DNA of 57,892 nt from an uncultured Bacteroidales bacterium (GCA_949289215.1 CASENC010000031.1:1-57892); one strand, 5' to 3'; counted from the first letter of the stretch, positions 1 through 7,255 are shown. Translations and numbers: made by a program. Notes: generated from the sequence alone by a model not told the origin.

Positions 1-386
1 CCAATGCAGGTGACTGTGGTGCAGCCAATGCAGGTGACTGTGGTGCAGCCAATGCAGGGAACTGTGGTGCAGCCAATGCAGGTGACTGTGGTGCAGCCAA
101 TGCAGGTGACTGTGGTGCAGCCAATGCAGGGAACTGTGGTGCAGCCAATGCAGGGAACAAAGGTGCAGCCAATGCAGGGAACTGTGGTGCAGCCATAGTT
201 TCGACAGGCGGTAAGGTAAAAGGCGGTAAAGGCTGTGTTTTGGTTGCAAGAGACGTGAAATATAACAACGATACAGGTATGTACGAAGTAACGGACTGGG
301 CTTGTGGAATAGTCGATGGCGTAAACATCAAGGAAGATACGTGGTATCGACTGGAACAAGGCAAACTTGTTGAATGTAATGAATAA
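1..386 (+). CDS. Octapeptide-repeat phage protein (5' partial)
   Basis: The frame with codons starting at base 3 is open from the window edge to TAA at 384-386, giving 127 visible residues. The first 64 residues are eight copies of the octapeptide NAGDCGAA or close variants (NAGNCGAA, NAGNKGAA). The rest is a compact domain with the segments KVKGGKGCVLVARDV and KEDTWYRLEQGKLVE. This layout, an Asn/Gly/Ala repeat followed by a short beta-rich domain ending in a 'DTWYxLExGKLVE'-type motif, is familiar from proteins of gut phages and prophages; their function is not known to me. The repeat reads open in other frames too because 24 is a multiple of 3, but only this frame continues into a domain. 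The start lies outside the window. Confidence 0.8.
   Translation, partial: NAGDCGAANAGDCGAANAGNCGAANAGDCGAANAGDCGAANAGNCGAANAGNKGAANAGNCGAAIVSTGGKVKGGKGCVLVARDVKYNNDTGMYEVTDWACGIVDGVNIKEDTWYRLEQGKLVECNE
3..194 (+). repeat. 24-bp coding tandem repeat, 8 copies
   Basis: Eight head-to-tail 24-base units, each beginning AATGCAGG and ending GGTGCAGCC. Units differ only at GGTGAC versus GGGAAC and, in unit seven, TGT changed to AAA. The array encodes the octapeptide repeat of the surrounding gene and probably extends left of the window. Confidence 0.95.
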
Positions 387-404
387 TAAACACGCAAAAA
401 CACT

Positions 405-596
405 ATGACGAGCAAACAGGGGAAATGTTGCGGCAACTGCAAGCACTTCACGTGTGAAGATGCCCTCGGGCTTGGCTGGTGCGCACTGAATGAATGCGAG
501 ACTACATGTGGCAGCCAATGCAAAGGATATGAAAATAAACGAAAAACTTTTATAAAACAAACAGAAAACGATGGGAACAAGAGTAATATTTTTTGA
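405..596 (+). CDS. Small cysteine-rich phage protein
   Basis: A 63-residue protein whose first 42 residues hold eight cysteines in a CCxxCxxF, C, GWC, C, C, C pattern, followed by a charged, lysine-rich tail. The spacing suggests a small zinc-bound fold, as in many short early proteins of Bacteroides prophages; this is inference. It begins 18 bases after the stop of the repeat protein and continues the same rightward early operon. I do not recognise a named family. Confidence 0.65.
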   Translation: MTSKQGKCCGNCKHFTCEDALGLGWCALNECETTCGSQCKGYENKRKTFIKQTENDGNKSNIF

Positions 597-625
597 CAAC
601 CCCGAACTGCTGAAAGGAGGTCAAG

Positions 626-880
626 ATGGGCAGACCGCAGAGTAACGGGCTTGTAGAGCTTCATGATGGGAAATTAGATAGTAAGGCTTTCATGTGCTTC
701 GATTTGTTGGACTTTTTGCATAACGATGAAACGGTCAAAGGATTGGAAAACTGGGATGCGTGGTGCGAGAAGTTTATCCAAGCGAAGAACGGCAACTGTC
801 CGTACCGTGACAAATGCGCCCGATACGCCAAAACGATTGCGAAAAGGGGTAAACAACCATATCAATTGACGATGTTCTGA
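626..880 (+). CDS. Hypothetical phage early protein (84 aa)
   Basis: An 84-residue protein with an unusually good ribosome binding site for this genome (AAAGGAGG ending 6 bases before the ATG). The C-terminal part holds the cluster CPYRDKCARYAK, a CxxxxxC arrangement close to that of many Cys-containing phage proteins of unknown role. It lies in the early operon between two other small genes. No function can be assigned. Confidence 0.65.
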   Translation: MGRPQSNGLVELHDGKLDSKAFMCFDLLDFLHNDETVKGLENWDAWCEKFIQAKNGNCPYRDKCARYAKTIAKRGKQPYQLTMF

Positions 881-898
881 AGAAAGGAGAAACCAAAT

Positions 899-1138
899 AT
901 GAATTACACAGATGAACCTATGACAGCAGGGGAATTGCGGAAGAAAATAAAGAACCTGCCTGCCGATACCCCGGTGTTCCTTGTCACCGACAAGGAAAGC
1001 CCCGACGCATGGGACGAGGAACGAGGACGCTGGAGGTATGTACGCCCTTTGGCATACGCCTCAAGGGAATGGGACCGTGCCGAAGAAATGTTTGGCGAGG
1101 ACGAACTTGTGTTGCTGCTCGAAGTAGAGAACCCGTAA
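899..1138 (+). CDS. Hypothetical phage early protein (79 aa)
   Basis: A 79-residue acidic protein preceded by GAAAGGAG. The N-terminal half follows the pattern 'TAGELRKKIKNLPADTPVF', which resembles the opening of several small phage proteins of the type 'ELxxxLxxLPxDxPV'. The remainder, with many Asp/Glu and a C-terminal DELVLLLEVE strand, looks like a small alpha/beta domain. Function unknown. Confidence 0.65.
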   Translation: MNYTDEPMTAGELRKKIKNLPADTPVFLVTDKESPDAWDEERGRWRYVRPLAYASREWDRAEEMFGEDELVLLLEVENP

Positions 1139-1153
1139 TCAAATGACAATTAA

Positions 1154-1462
1154 ATGATGGAACAATTGCGATTTCTTTTCGACTACGGCGTAACGCCCGA
1201 ACAGGCCTGCATAATGTGCCACTTCAGCTCCGAGTGCGGCGGCTGCTGCGTCAAGTGCCGCGCCGAGAACCCCGACAGCACGTGCTACGGGCAGAACTGC
1301 TCGCAGCCCAAGAGGCATCACGACGGGCAGCGGTGGGAGGCGTGGCTGCACATAGTGGCCACGTTCCGACCCGATTTGAAGAAATTCTTACCAAGGGAAT
1401 ATTGGAAATACCTAAAACAAAAACGAATGAAGTATGAACGAGACACTGAAGAAAAGGATTGA
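1154..1462 (+). CDS. Cysteine-rich phage protein (102 aa)
   Basis: A 102-residue protein with nine cysteines between residues 19 and 49 (CIMCHF, CGGCCVKC, CYGQNC), then a basic, aromatic C-terminal half. The cysteine pairs suggest zinc or metal binding. Two ATG codons lie in tandem at 1154 and 1157. Its 3' end overlaps the start of the next gene by 29 bases in another frame, consistent with translational coupling in the early operon. Confidence 0.65.
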   Translation: MMEQLRFLFDYGVTPEQACIMCHFSSECGGCCVKCRAENPDSTCYGQNCSQPKRHHDGQRWEAWLHIVATFRPDLKKFLPREYWKYLKQKRMKYERDTEEKD

Positions 1463-1739
1463 ACAGGCGGCAAAAAAATATGCCGATGAGCAAGGCGATT
1501 TTGGCATTAATTGGCATCATGCAGTTGAAGATTTCGCCGCGGGCGCACACTGGCGCATCAGCTCCGTGTGGCATGACGCAAGCGAAAGTCCGCGCACAGG
1601 CGACCGCATCATAGTCATCGACGAGGACTACCACATAGTCGATGTGGGCTACTTCGGCAACAGCGACAGGATTATGGACGGACACCGTTGGGCATATATT
1701 AACGACCTGCTGCCCGAAAGAAAGGAGGAAGCAAAATGA
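1434..1739 (+). CDS. Hypothetical phage protein, DUF551-like layout
   Basis: A 101-residue protein. The N-terminal helix (residues 1-40) is followed by 'SSVWHDASESPRTGDRIIVI', a Trp/Pro/Gly pattern close to the DUF551-type phage domain in which a Trp-x-x-x-xx-xP segment precedes a short beta sheet. The later 'YFGNSDRIMDGHRWAYINDLL' region fits the same sheet. It overlaps the upstream gene by 29 bases and shares ATGA with the downstream gene. The family link is by eye; function unknown. Confidence 0.6.
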   Translation: MNETLKKRIEQAAKKYADEQGDFGINWHHAVEDFAAGAHWRISSVWHDASESPRTGDRIIVIDEDYHIVDVGYFGNSDRIMDGHRWAYINDLLPERKEEAK

Positions 1740-1972
1740 ACAGCATTTGGATAGCAAGGGATAAAGATGGTACGTTATGTGCATACAACCAAAAGCCGTG
1801 TAGGATTGCATTCGATGACATTTGGTTGCCCGAGAATGGGAATGACTGGAACTATGAGGTTCTTAATGACGATTGGTTCCCCGAAGTAACATGGGAGAAT
1901 AGCCCGATAGAGCTTGTCCCTAAAATAATGATTGACAAGAATACAAGTTTGGAAGATAAGGAGATATTATGA
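1736..1972 (+). CDS. Hypothetical phage protein (78 aa)
   Basis: A 78-residue acidic protein opening with 'MNSIWIARDKDGTLCAY', a beta-hairpin-like start common in small gut-phage proteins. It is rich in Trp, Asp and Glu. Its start overlaps the preceding stop (ATGA), and its own stop overlaps the ATG of the next small membrane-protein gene, so three genes are translationally coupled here. Function unknown. Confidence 0.6.
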   Translation: MNSIWIARDKDGTLCAYNQKPCRIAFDDIWLPENGNDWNYEVLNDDWFPEVTWENSPIELVPKIMIDKNTSLEDKEIL

Positions 1973-2130
1973 AAAAGATAGGACTAATAATTGCCACAGC
2001 GGGACTTCTGGTGCTGTTGATAACTGGCATAGTAATAATTGCAATAAACTCTGGATTTACAACAGCATTCCTCGTTTTAGCTTTTGTGCTATTGGTTGCC
2101 GGAACTTTCATTTATTATGCGTCAGATTAG
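1969..2130 (+). CDS. Small two-helix membrane protein (53 aa)
   Basis: The ATG at 1969 overlaps the upstream stop as ATGA, and the frame runs to TAG at 2128-2130. The 53 residues begin MKKIG and form two strongly hydrophobic segments, about residues 4-27 and 31-50, with a short Asn-Ser-Gly turn between them. The coupling and the hydrophobic pattern make it a believable gene despite its small size. A different open frame over the same bases (1932-2180) has no such character. Confidence 0.55.
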   Translation: MKKIGLIIATAGLLVLLITGIVIIAINSGFTTAFLVLAFVLLVAGTFIYYASD

Positions 2131-2181
2131 TTATGATACGAGAAGTTCAACAGACAGTTATAAACCAAAAAAAGAGATAGA

Positions 2182-3096
2182 ATGGCTATGGAACGGAAAA
2201 TAGGAGAAATATTCGAGTACAATGGCGATTGGTATCAGTGCTTGCCTGAAAGACGTATATGTGACGATTGCGCATTTAAGAATGATATAACTTGTAAAAA
2301 CAGCAAAGGAATAAGAGGAGAATGCCAAAGATTACGCCGTCAAAAGGACGGAGTAATCTTCAAGAAACTCGAAAAGGTCGGAGAGCCTGTTAAATATAAC
2401 GGAAGTCTCTATCAAGGATTCAAGGCAGAAAATACTATTATTGATGTATGTCATAATTGTGCATTTTGGGAGATTAGCTGTGGAGAAGCCGTTATATGCG
2501 ATACAAACGTATTTTTCAAAAGAATCAAACAAAACAAAGAAGAAATGGAAGAAAATAGAATAATAAATCAACATTCTGCTGAATGTGAACAAACTATAAA
2601 TGATGTTGTACGTAAATGTTACACGGAGAATAAATCAACACAAATAAAAGATATGAAGAAAAAGATGAGGATGCACGATTTAAAAGAAGATATGCCTAAA
2701 TCTAATAAGGCATTTGATGAATTTTTATATAGCAAACAAGAATTAAAACTTAAACCCTTTTCCTTGGAGTTGGCTAAACAAGGCAAGCCCGTCTGCACGA
2801 GAGAAGGTAATCGAGTACGTATTATTTGTTTTGATGCTAAAGGACATCAGCCTATTATAGGACTTGAAACACATCCAGATGGAGAAGAAACGATTGAAAC
2901 CTATTATTCTGATGGTAGTTTTCATGATAACAGAGAACAAAGTAAGGGCGACCTCATGATGCTCCCCGAGAAGAAAGAGGGGTGGGCTGTGATTTACAAG
3001 GACGATTTGCTCCGAACGGAAAAGGAGGCGCGGGAACTGGCCGAACAATCCATATCCGAAGTGATAAGGATTGAAAAAATCGAATGGGAGGAATGA
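2182..3096 (+). CDS. Hypothetical prophage protein, modular (304 aa)
   Basis: The N-terminal 115 residues contain two related Cys-bearing half-repeats: a YNGDWYQC...CDDCAF...C unit and a second YNGSLYQGF...CHNCAF...C unit, each like a small zinc-bound or disulfide module. A lysine-rich linker follows (about 115-190). The C-terminal domain has GKPVCTREGNRVRIICFDA, then LMMLPEKKEGWAVIYKDD, a module I associate with hypothetical proteins of Bacteroides prophages. ATG codons at 2182 and 2188 are both possible. It is the last gene before the recombinase in this operon. Function unknown. Confidence 0.65.
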   Translation: MAMERKIGEIFEYNGDWYQCLPERRICDDCAFKNDITCKNSKGIRGECQRLRRQKDGVIFKKLEKVGEPVKYNGSLYQGFKAENTIIDVCHNCAFWEISCGEAVICDTNVFFKRIKQNKEEMEENRIINQHSAECEQTINDVVRKCYTENKSTQIKDMKKKMRMHDLKEDMPKSNKAFDEFLYSKQELKLKPFSLELAKQGKPVCTREGNRVRIICFDAKGHQPIIGLETHPDGEETIETYYSDGSFHDNREQSKGDLMMLPEKKEGWAVIYKDDLLRTEKEARELAEQSISEVIRIEKIEWEE

Positions 3097-3142
3097 CAGA
3101 CAGGGCAAGACAACCTACAACAAAAAAAGAGGAACAAACGAC

Positions 3143-4075
3143 ATGGGAAGAAAAGAGGATTTCATGGACTACCTGCACAGGCAGGTGGAGTTCAAGCGGT
3201 CGCTCGGCAAGATAAGGACGGCCACCGCATATAACGACCTTTGGAAAAGGCTGCATCAGTTTACAGACGGCGGTGGATTGCCGTTCGGCGACATAACGAG
3301 CGACAAGATGCAGCAGTTCGAGGCGTGGCTGCAAGCGAGGGGCAACCGCCCCAACACCACGAGCTACTACGTCCGGGCGATGCGGACGGTTTACAACAAG
3401 GCGGTGGAGGAGGGGATAGCGCAGCAGCCCAAGGTTAACCCGTTCAAGAAGGTTTTCACGGGCAACGAAAAGACGGTGAAAAGGGCGATACCCGTGGCCA
3501 AGGTGAGGGAAATAGCCCACATGGACTTCCGGGAGCTGCCCGGCCTGCCGCGGGCGGAAAGGGAGGCCATGGAATATGCCCGCGACATGTTCATGTTCTC
3601 GTTCTACACGCGCGGGATGTCTCCCATCGACATTGCAAAGCTGCGCAAGGACAGCCTGCGCGACGGCGTTCTCACCTATTACCGCTCCAAGACACGTCAG
3701 CGGCTGTCCGTGAAGTGGGAGAAGTGCATGGAGGAGATACGCCGCAGGCATTCCGCGCCCGACGGCAGCCCCTATATGCTCGACTTTTCCAGCGGCGAGG
3801 GCGAGGAGTTCCACAGGATTTACTTGAACAGGATTTGCAGGGTCAACGCCGCGCTGCACCGCATAGGAGAACTTGCGGGGTGCGGCGGCATTCTGACCAT
3901 GTACGTGGCGCGGCACAGCTGGGCGAGCGCATGCAAGAACAGCAACATACCGCTGTCGGTGATAAGCGAGGGCATGGGGCATACCGACGAGGAAACGACC
4001 CGTATATACCTCGCACAGCTCGACACCAGCATAGTTGACAAGGCGAACAGGAAGATTATAGGGCAGATATTATGA
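3143..4075 (+). CDS. Tyrosine recombinase / phage integrase family
   Basis: A 310-residue tyrosine recombinase with a SAM-like core-binding domain (about 1-105) and a catalytic domain. The expected residues are present: Arg157 in FYTRGMSPIDIAKL, Lys183 in YYRSKTRQ, Arg257 in YVARHSW, His280 in GMGH, and nucleophile Tyr289 in TRIYLAQLD. The chosen ATG avoids overlap with the previous gene and has AGAGGA nearby; an upstream ATG at 3071 would add 24 basic residues. It sits inside the early operon and overlaps the next gene by ATGA, far from the attachment-site integrase at the right end. It may be an inversion or excision enzyme rather than the integrase of this prophage. Confidence 0.85.
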   Translation: MGRKEDFMDYLHRQVEFKRSLGKIRTATAYNDLWKRLHQFTDGGGLPFGDITSDKMQQFEAWLQARGNRPNTTSYYVRAMRTVYNKAVEEGIAQQPKVNPFKKVFTGNEKTVKRAIPVAKVREIAHMDFRELPGLPRAEREAMEYARDMFMFSFYTRGMSPIDIAKLRKDSLRDGVLTYYRSKTRQRLSVKWEKCMEEIRRRHSAPDGSPYMLDFSSGEGEEFHRIYLNRICRVNAALHRIGELAGCGGILTMYVARHSWASACKNSNIPLSVISEGMGHTDEETTRIYLAQLDTSIVDKANRKIIGQIL

Positions 4076-4506
4076 GGAAACTGAAAAGCGACATACGCAA
4101 GGCGGTCAAGTCATACATCAAGTACAAGAGACTATACGACGAGGCAATAGAGAACCTTGTGAGCCTAAAGGTATTGGAGGAGGTGCAACGGCTCGACGAT
4201 GCCGACAAGCTGAAACTGAACTTGCGTGAAGTCGTACAATATGGCGCGTACATATCCGGCATACAGAAAGCGTTGCTTTTTATCCGCGACAGGTGTATTT
4301 TAGATAGCAAATCAATATCCAAGGACAGGCTTATGCACCTAAAGGCGAACATCGAGCTTGCGTTGAGCAGCAAGATAGCCGCGGAGCGGCTTGTCGTTGG
4401 CGAGTGGGGGAATATCAAATACCGTCCAGTCAAGGACAAAAAAGGGAACGTAACTGGATATAAGGCTAATTTTTATGTAATAACTAAAAACATAGTGGAA
4501 TTATGA
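4072..4506 (+). CDS. Hypothetical protein coupled to recombinase (144 aa)
   Basis: A 144-residue, mostly helical, strongly basic protein (MRKLKSDIRKAVKSYIKYKR at the start) with a C-terminal beta hairpin (KYRPVKDKKGNVTGYKANFYV). It overlaps the recombinase stop by ATGA and its own stop overlaps the start of the PI-PLC-like gene, so the three are probably made together. Basic helices next to a recombinase could suggest DNA binding, but nothing in the sequence proves it. Confidence 0.6.
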   Translation: MRKLKSDIRKAVKSYIKYKRLYDEAIENLVSLKVLEEVQRLDDADKLKLNLREVVQYGAYISGIQKALLFIRDRCILDSKSISKDRLMHLKANIELALSSKIAAERLVVGEWGNIKYRPVKDKKGNVTGYKANFYVITKNIVEL

Positions 4507-5018
4507 ATGAAACAATCTTCGGAACGCACAACTCCATGAGCTACCTGCCGCCCCTGCACTGGTGGGGCTGGCTGATGATAACGTTCGCCCGTTGCCAAAG
4601 CAAGACGATAGACGAACAGCTTGCCGCAGGGGCGCGGTGCTTCGACCTGCGCGTGGCGTTCGACCGCCACGGCATGGCGCATTTCCGCCACGGCTGGTGC
4701 CGCTTTGGCGGCGATAGGACAATTGGTAATGTACTGAAACAGTTGCAGCACCACGGCGAGCCTGTGTACGTCCGCCTTATACTCGAAGAGCCGCTCACCC
4801 TGCGGAATGCCATCAAGCAGGCATTGGGGCTGAAAGTGTCGCAAAAGCCCGACGCTGCAAATGAATACTATTTCCCGCGCCGCTGCGCACTGTACCGAAA
4901 AATTTATAAGGGTATAACTTTCCTTGGCGGCAACCGCAGCGAGGACGGCAATGCCTTGTACTTTATTGCCGTGCAGTGGGAAGAACTCCAAAAAACCGCA
5001 CGGGGCGGCGGGAACTAA
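4503..5018 (+). CDS. PI-PLC X-domain-like phosphodiesterase
   Basis: A 171-residue protein with the hallmarks of the PLC-like phosphodiesterase X domain. 'GTHNSMSYL' at residues 7-15 carries the first catalytic histidine. 'KTIDEQLAAGARCFDLRVAF' at about 34-53 matches the 'QLxxGxRxFDxRV' core. 'FRHGWC' at about 62-67 carries the second catalytic histidine. Later strands (VYVRLILEEP) fit the barrel, but the protein is shorter than the roughly 300-residue bacterial PI-PLCs, so the end of the barrel may be reduced. There is no signal peptide, which argues for an intracellular or lysis-released role. It ends the early operon and is followed by strong hairpins. Substrate unknown. Confidence 0.7.
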   Translation: MNETIFGTHNSMSYLPPLHWWGWLMITFARCQSKTIDEQLAAGARCFDLRVAFDRHGMAHFRHGWCRFGGDRTIGNVLKQLQHHGEPVYVRLILEEPLTLRNAIKQALGLKVSQKPDAANEYYFPRRCALYRKIYKGITFLGGNRSEDGNALYFIAVQWEELQKTARGGGN

Positions 5019-5030
5019 AAAATGCCAAGG

Positions 5031-5078
5031 GGTATGCGGCTCGGATTTTTTCTCCAAAAAACCGCATACCCGTTTTTC
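5031..5078 (+). terminator. Long nested hairpin with T run
   Basis: Arms GGGTATGCGG (5031-5040) and CCGCATACCC (5063-5072) pair perfectly; inside them TTTTTT and AAAAAA can pair as a second stem. GTTTTT follows. This is 13 bases past the stop of the PI-PLC-like gene and fits an intrinsic terminator of the early operon. Confidence 0.75.
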
Positions 5079-5168
5079 CTCCAAAAAAATTTGGCGGTCT
5101 GCGTGGCATGGATTACTTTTGCCATGCAGCTACATAGGAACAGAGGTTCCGTTCCCAATTAATTCCGC

Positions 5169-5197
5169 AGCACCTCACGTTATAGGGTGCTTTTTTT
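5169..5197 (+). terminator. Intrinsic terminator
   Basis: AGCACC (5169-5174) pairs with GGTGCT (5186-5191) and is followed by a run of seven T. It backs up the first hairpin and separates the rightward early operon from the leftward genes beyond 5265. Between the two terminators a third small hairpin, GCATGG/CCATGC, lies near 5106-5127; the rest of 5019-5264 holds no gene I can support. Confidence 0.75.
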
Positions 5198-5264
5198 GTT
5201 CCAAAAAACCGCGGTGGGGTGCAAGCCCGTTTTTGTTCCAAAAACCCCTACACCCCCGCAGCCC

Positions 5265-5837
5265 TCAAAAATCACCGCCGGATCCGCCGTCCATGCGCCG
5301 CCGTCCTTCAAGCGAACGCAGGAACGCCGCCGCCTTGGCCATCGACGACCCTATTTGCCCGGCTGACGCGCCGCCGTCCTCGACCGTCAGCCGCCACCGG
5401 GGGAACTTGCCGCGGTAAACGACCGTCCGCCCGTCGTCGTCGATTTCCATGCCATGCGGTTCGTTGGTCGCCACCGAGCGGTGCCGGATAACGAGCCAGT
5501 CGGCCATTTCGCGCAATACCCGGGGAATTCCCCTTATGTCCGGGTGCCGTTCCATTTCATCAGACAGGAACGACACCCGTTGCGTTTCGTTAAATTGACG
5601 CTCCTTAAAACGTATCACCACCAAGTTAAGGCGGTCGGAAAGTACCCACCACCCTGCATTATCCTTGCTTTTTTCAAGCAAGAAACGCGGCTCGCCGCCG
5701 GGCATCATGTCGCACCGGCAAATGGAAAATTCGGGCATCATGTCCGGTTCGGGCGCTGATGCGTGAATTTCGCCGCACAGGGGGCAAACGTGTGCGCACA
5801 CCCCCCTGTCAATCTGTGTAATGTTGCGTATTTTCAT
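5265..5837 (-). CDS. Hypothetical phage protein with N-terminal Cys cluster
   Basis: A 190-residue leftward protein. Residues 13-42 contain CAHVCPLCGEIH and ICRC, which looks like a zinc ribbon or knuckle. The middle (WWVLSDRLNLVVIRFKERQF, then MERHPDIRGIPRVLREMADW) is alpha/beta, and the C-terminus is Gly/Arg rich. It is the last gene of the four-gene leftward block. No family recognised. Confidence 0.6.
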   Translation of the reverse strand: MKIRNITQIDRGVCAHVCPLCGEIHASAPEPDMMPEFSICRCDMMPGGEPRFLLEKSKDNAGWWVLSDRLNLVVIRFKERQFNETQRVSFLSDEMERHPDIRGIPRVLREMADWLVIRHRSVATNEPHGMEIDDDGRTVVYRGKFPRWRLTVEDGGASAGQIGSSMAKAAAFLRSLEGRRRMDGGSGGDF

Positions 5838-5842
5838 ATTTA

Positions 5843-5874
5843 ATCAAAAAAACGCCGCCGGGCATTACCCCGGC
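5843..5874 (-). terminator. Leftward intrinsic terminator
   Basis: Read leftward, GCCGGG pairs with CCCGGC across a short loop, then GGCG and a run of seven T follow (A run at 5843-5850 on the given strand was read in reverse). It lies between the 5912-6340 gene and the 5265-5837 gene, so it may limit read-through into the latter. Confidence 0.6.
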
Positions 5875-5911
5875 AACGTGTGTTGTTTTTGTTCCAAAAA
5901 ATGCCATGCGG

Positions 5912-6340
5912 TTACATTTCTTCTTCTTCGTCTTCTTCACAATCTATTCCGTCGTCTTCTTCCATCATTTTCAAAAAATCGGTAACTTCATCGCTAAGCC
6001 AACCATACTTGCGCATTGCCTGGCGTTCGGCAAAATTAGTGTCTGTTAACCTTATGGCGTAATACGTATCATACTCGCCGTCGAAGTCAAGCCGCCCTGT
6101 TTTTGCCTTCATATCGCCCTCATATACGACGTATCCGGTACAATCTGTGTAATAAGGCTTGCAAAATCTGCCTGTTTTTTTATCTCGGTTGCAATCAAAC
6201 AAATCATTGCAATTTCGCCGGACGAGGTCTTGAAAATCGCCCAAGCCGATACATTGCAATCCCCACAGTTTTTTTTGCATATGGAACATTACATAAATGT
6301 TATCGAAGTTGTTTGCGGTGTTGTTTGATGTAGTTTTCAT
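5912..6340 (-). CDS. Hypothetical phage protein with acidic tail (142 aa)
   Basis: A 142-residue protein with five cysteines spread over residues 30-67, a predicted beta sheet in the middle (TGYVVYEGDMKAKTG, then YDTYYAIRLTD), and a very acidic end in which 14 of the last 17 residues are Asp, Glu, Met or Cys. Acidic tails of this kind occur in DNA-mimic and single-strand-binding proteins, but that is only a hint. A clear promoter lies upstream at 6410-6440. Confidence 0.6.
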   Translation of the reverse strand: MKTTSNNTANNFDNIYVMFHMQKKLWGLQCIGLGDFQDLVRRNCNDLFDCNRDKKTGRFCKPYYTDCTGYVVYEGDMKAKTGRLDFDGEYDTYYAIRLTDTNFAERQAMRKYGWLSDEVTDFLKMMEEDDGIDCEEDEEEEM

Positions 6341-6409
6341 AATCGTTGACAGTTTTGAGTGTGCCTCACTTGTTTTTTGTTTGTTGGTAAATTGTTTATC
6401 TCTGTATTA

Positions 6410-6441
6410 CAAAGGTAGTTATTAATTATTTAACGTGCAAG
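6410..6441 (-). promoter_or_regulatory. Bacteroides-type promoter, leftward
   Basis: On the minus strand, TACCTTTG (bases 6417-6410) matches the -7 consensus TAnnTTTG, and TTG lies 20 bases upstream at 6438-6440. It should drive the 5912-6340 gene. The stretch 6341-6504 holds nothing else I can identify. Confidence 0.6.
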
Positions 6442-6504
6442 TTTTAAGGCGGTTTTTTTGCCCGGATTGCGTTAAAAGATGTTAGCCGATTAGCGGCGGC
6501 AAAA

Positions 6505-6768
6505 TCAGTGAACTGATTTTACGAGGCCTTTAATTTGTGCAAGAAAAGATAAATGACTATCAAACAATTCTTGTGCATCTTTTTTTGCGTCGTCGAGGTT
6601 GTCGAATATCCAGCACAAGCAACTCCGATCCGAGTGTTTGCCGTTGCAAACAATATATTTATTTTCGCCACAGGAAATATAACATATAATTTCCCGTCCG
6701 TATTTATACAAGATTTGCGTTTCGTAAGGTGTCTCTTTGGTTGTGACTTTACATTTTTTTGTTGCCAT
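6505..6768 (-). CDS. Hypothetical phage protein (87 aa)
   Basis: An 87-residue protein starting MATKKCKVTTKET. The frame stays open upstream to 6903, but that part would overlap the neighbouring gene and has low-complexity Asn codons, so the ATG at 6768 is preferred. It has four cysteines and a C-terminal amphipathic helix (FDNLDDAKKDAQELFDSHLS). Function unknown. Confidence 0.6.
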   Translation of the reverse strand: MATKKCKVTTKETPYETQILYKYGREIICYISCGENKYIVCNGKHSDRSCLCWIFDNLDDAKKDAQELFDSHLSFLAQIKGLVKSVH

Positions 6769-6815
6769 GATGTTTTTGTTTTGATTGTTATTGAAATTGC
6801 CCCCGGCCGCCTGCC

Positions 6816-7076
6816 TTATTGCAGGCACAAATATCCGTCGGTCTTTTGAAGGTAGGTTACAAATTGCCTTAACTCCGTTTCGTTTGCGAAATGGTAAAAA
6901 CATTTGTTTGCTGATTTTGACGCCGAAATGTTAATGCCGCTTTCTTCTGCAATGTCGGCGTATGCATAAACGCCCATGCCGCACATTAATGCGTCGTTTA
7001 TCGTCTTTTCGTCGCCTGTATTCGCATTTTTGCGAATATAATTAATAAGTCTGTCGATTGTCTTGTAAAATCTCAT
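6816..7076 (-). CDS. Hypothetical phage protein (86 aa)
   Basis: An 86-residue, mainly helical, basic protein beginning MRFYKTIDRLINYIRKN. It is the first gene of the leftward block that faces away from the repressor candidate at 7256, so its position resembles that of early regulatory or lysogeny genes. No motif allows a family call. Confidence 0.6.
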   Translation of the reverse strand: MRFYKTIDRLINYIRKNANTGDEKTINDALMCGMGVYAYADIAEESGINISASKSANKCFYHFANETELRQFVTYLQKTDGYLCLQ

Positions 7077-7124
7077 AGTAGTAAATATTTAAATTGTTAT
7101 TATTTTTGTTTCATTTCTGCATTA

Positions 7125-7132
7125 CAAAGGTA
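7125..7132 (-). promoter_or_regulatory. Leftward -7 element
   Basis: The minus strand reads TACCTTTG here, a match to TAnnTTTG, 49 bases before the start of the 6816-7076 gene. No good -33 element is seen, so it may need an activator. Confidence 0.5.
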
Positions 7133-7229
7133 TATAAAATTATTTACATATATAATAAAAAGGGAATAAAAATACTGTCATTTAACTAATATTAGCAAAT
7201 AATACTATTTACGTGTTTCTTGTTTTTTG

Positions 7230-7237
7230 TATTTTTG
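7230..7237 (+). promoter_or_regulatory. Rightward -7 element of the repressor candidate
   Basis: TATTTTTG fits TAnnTTTG and is followed by GCAC, 19 bases before the ATG of the XRE-type gene. The 7077-7255 spacer is very AT rich and carries this promoter and the facing one, as in a lysogeny control region. A -33 TTTG at the usual distance is missing. Confidence 0.55.
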
Positions 7238-7255
7238 CACAAAACAAAAAAGAAC

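Noticed and set aside
4-198. Open frame with the repeat MQVTVVQP in the 24-bp array
   Set aside because: It exists only because the unit length is a multiple of 3. The frame starting at base 3 continues into a normal protein domain, this one stops at once after the array.
571-645. 24-residue frame starting MGTRVIFFDNPELL between two small genes
   Set aside because: It is natural-looking and overlaps the genes on both sides, but it is too short to support without comparison data.
1932-2180. 82-residue frame over the small membrane protein gene
   Set aside because: No domain-like sequence; the 1969-2130 frame is coupled to the gene before it and has two clear hydrophobic segments.
2954-3982. 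Long leftward open frame opposite the recombinase
   Set aside because: Pro/Arg/His-rich sequence of an antisense shadow; the rightward frame has all catalytic residues.
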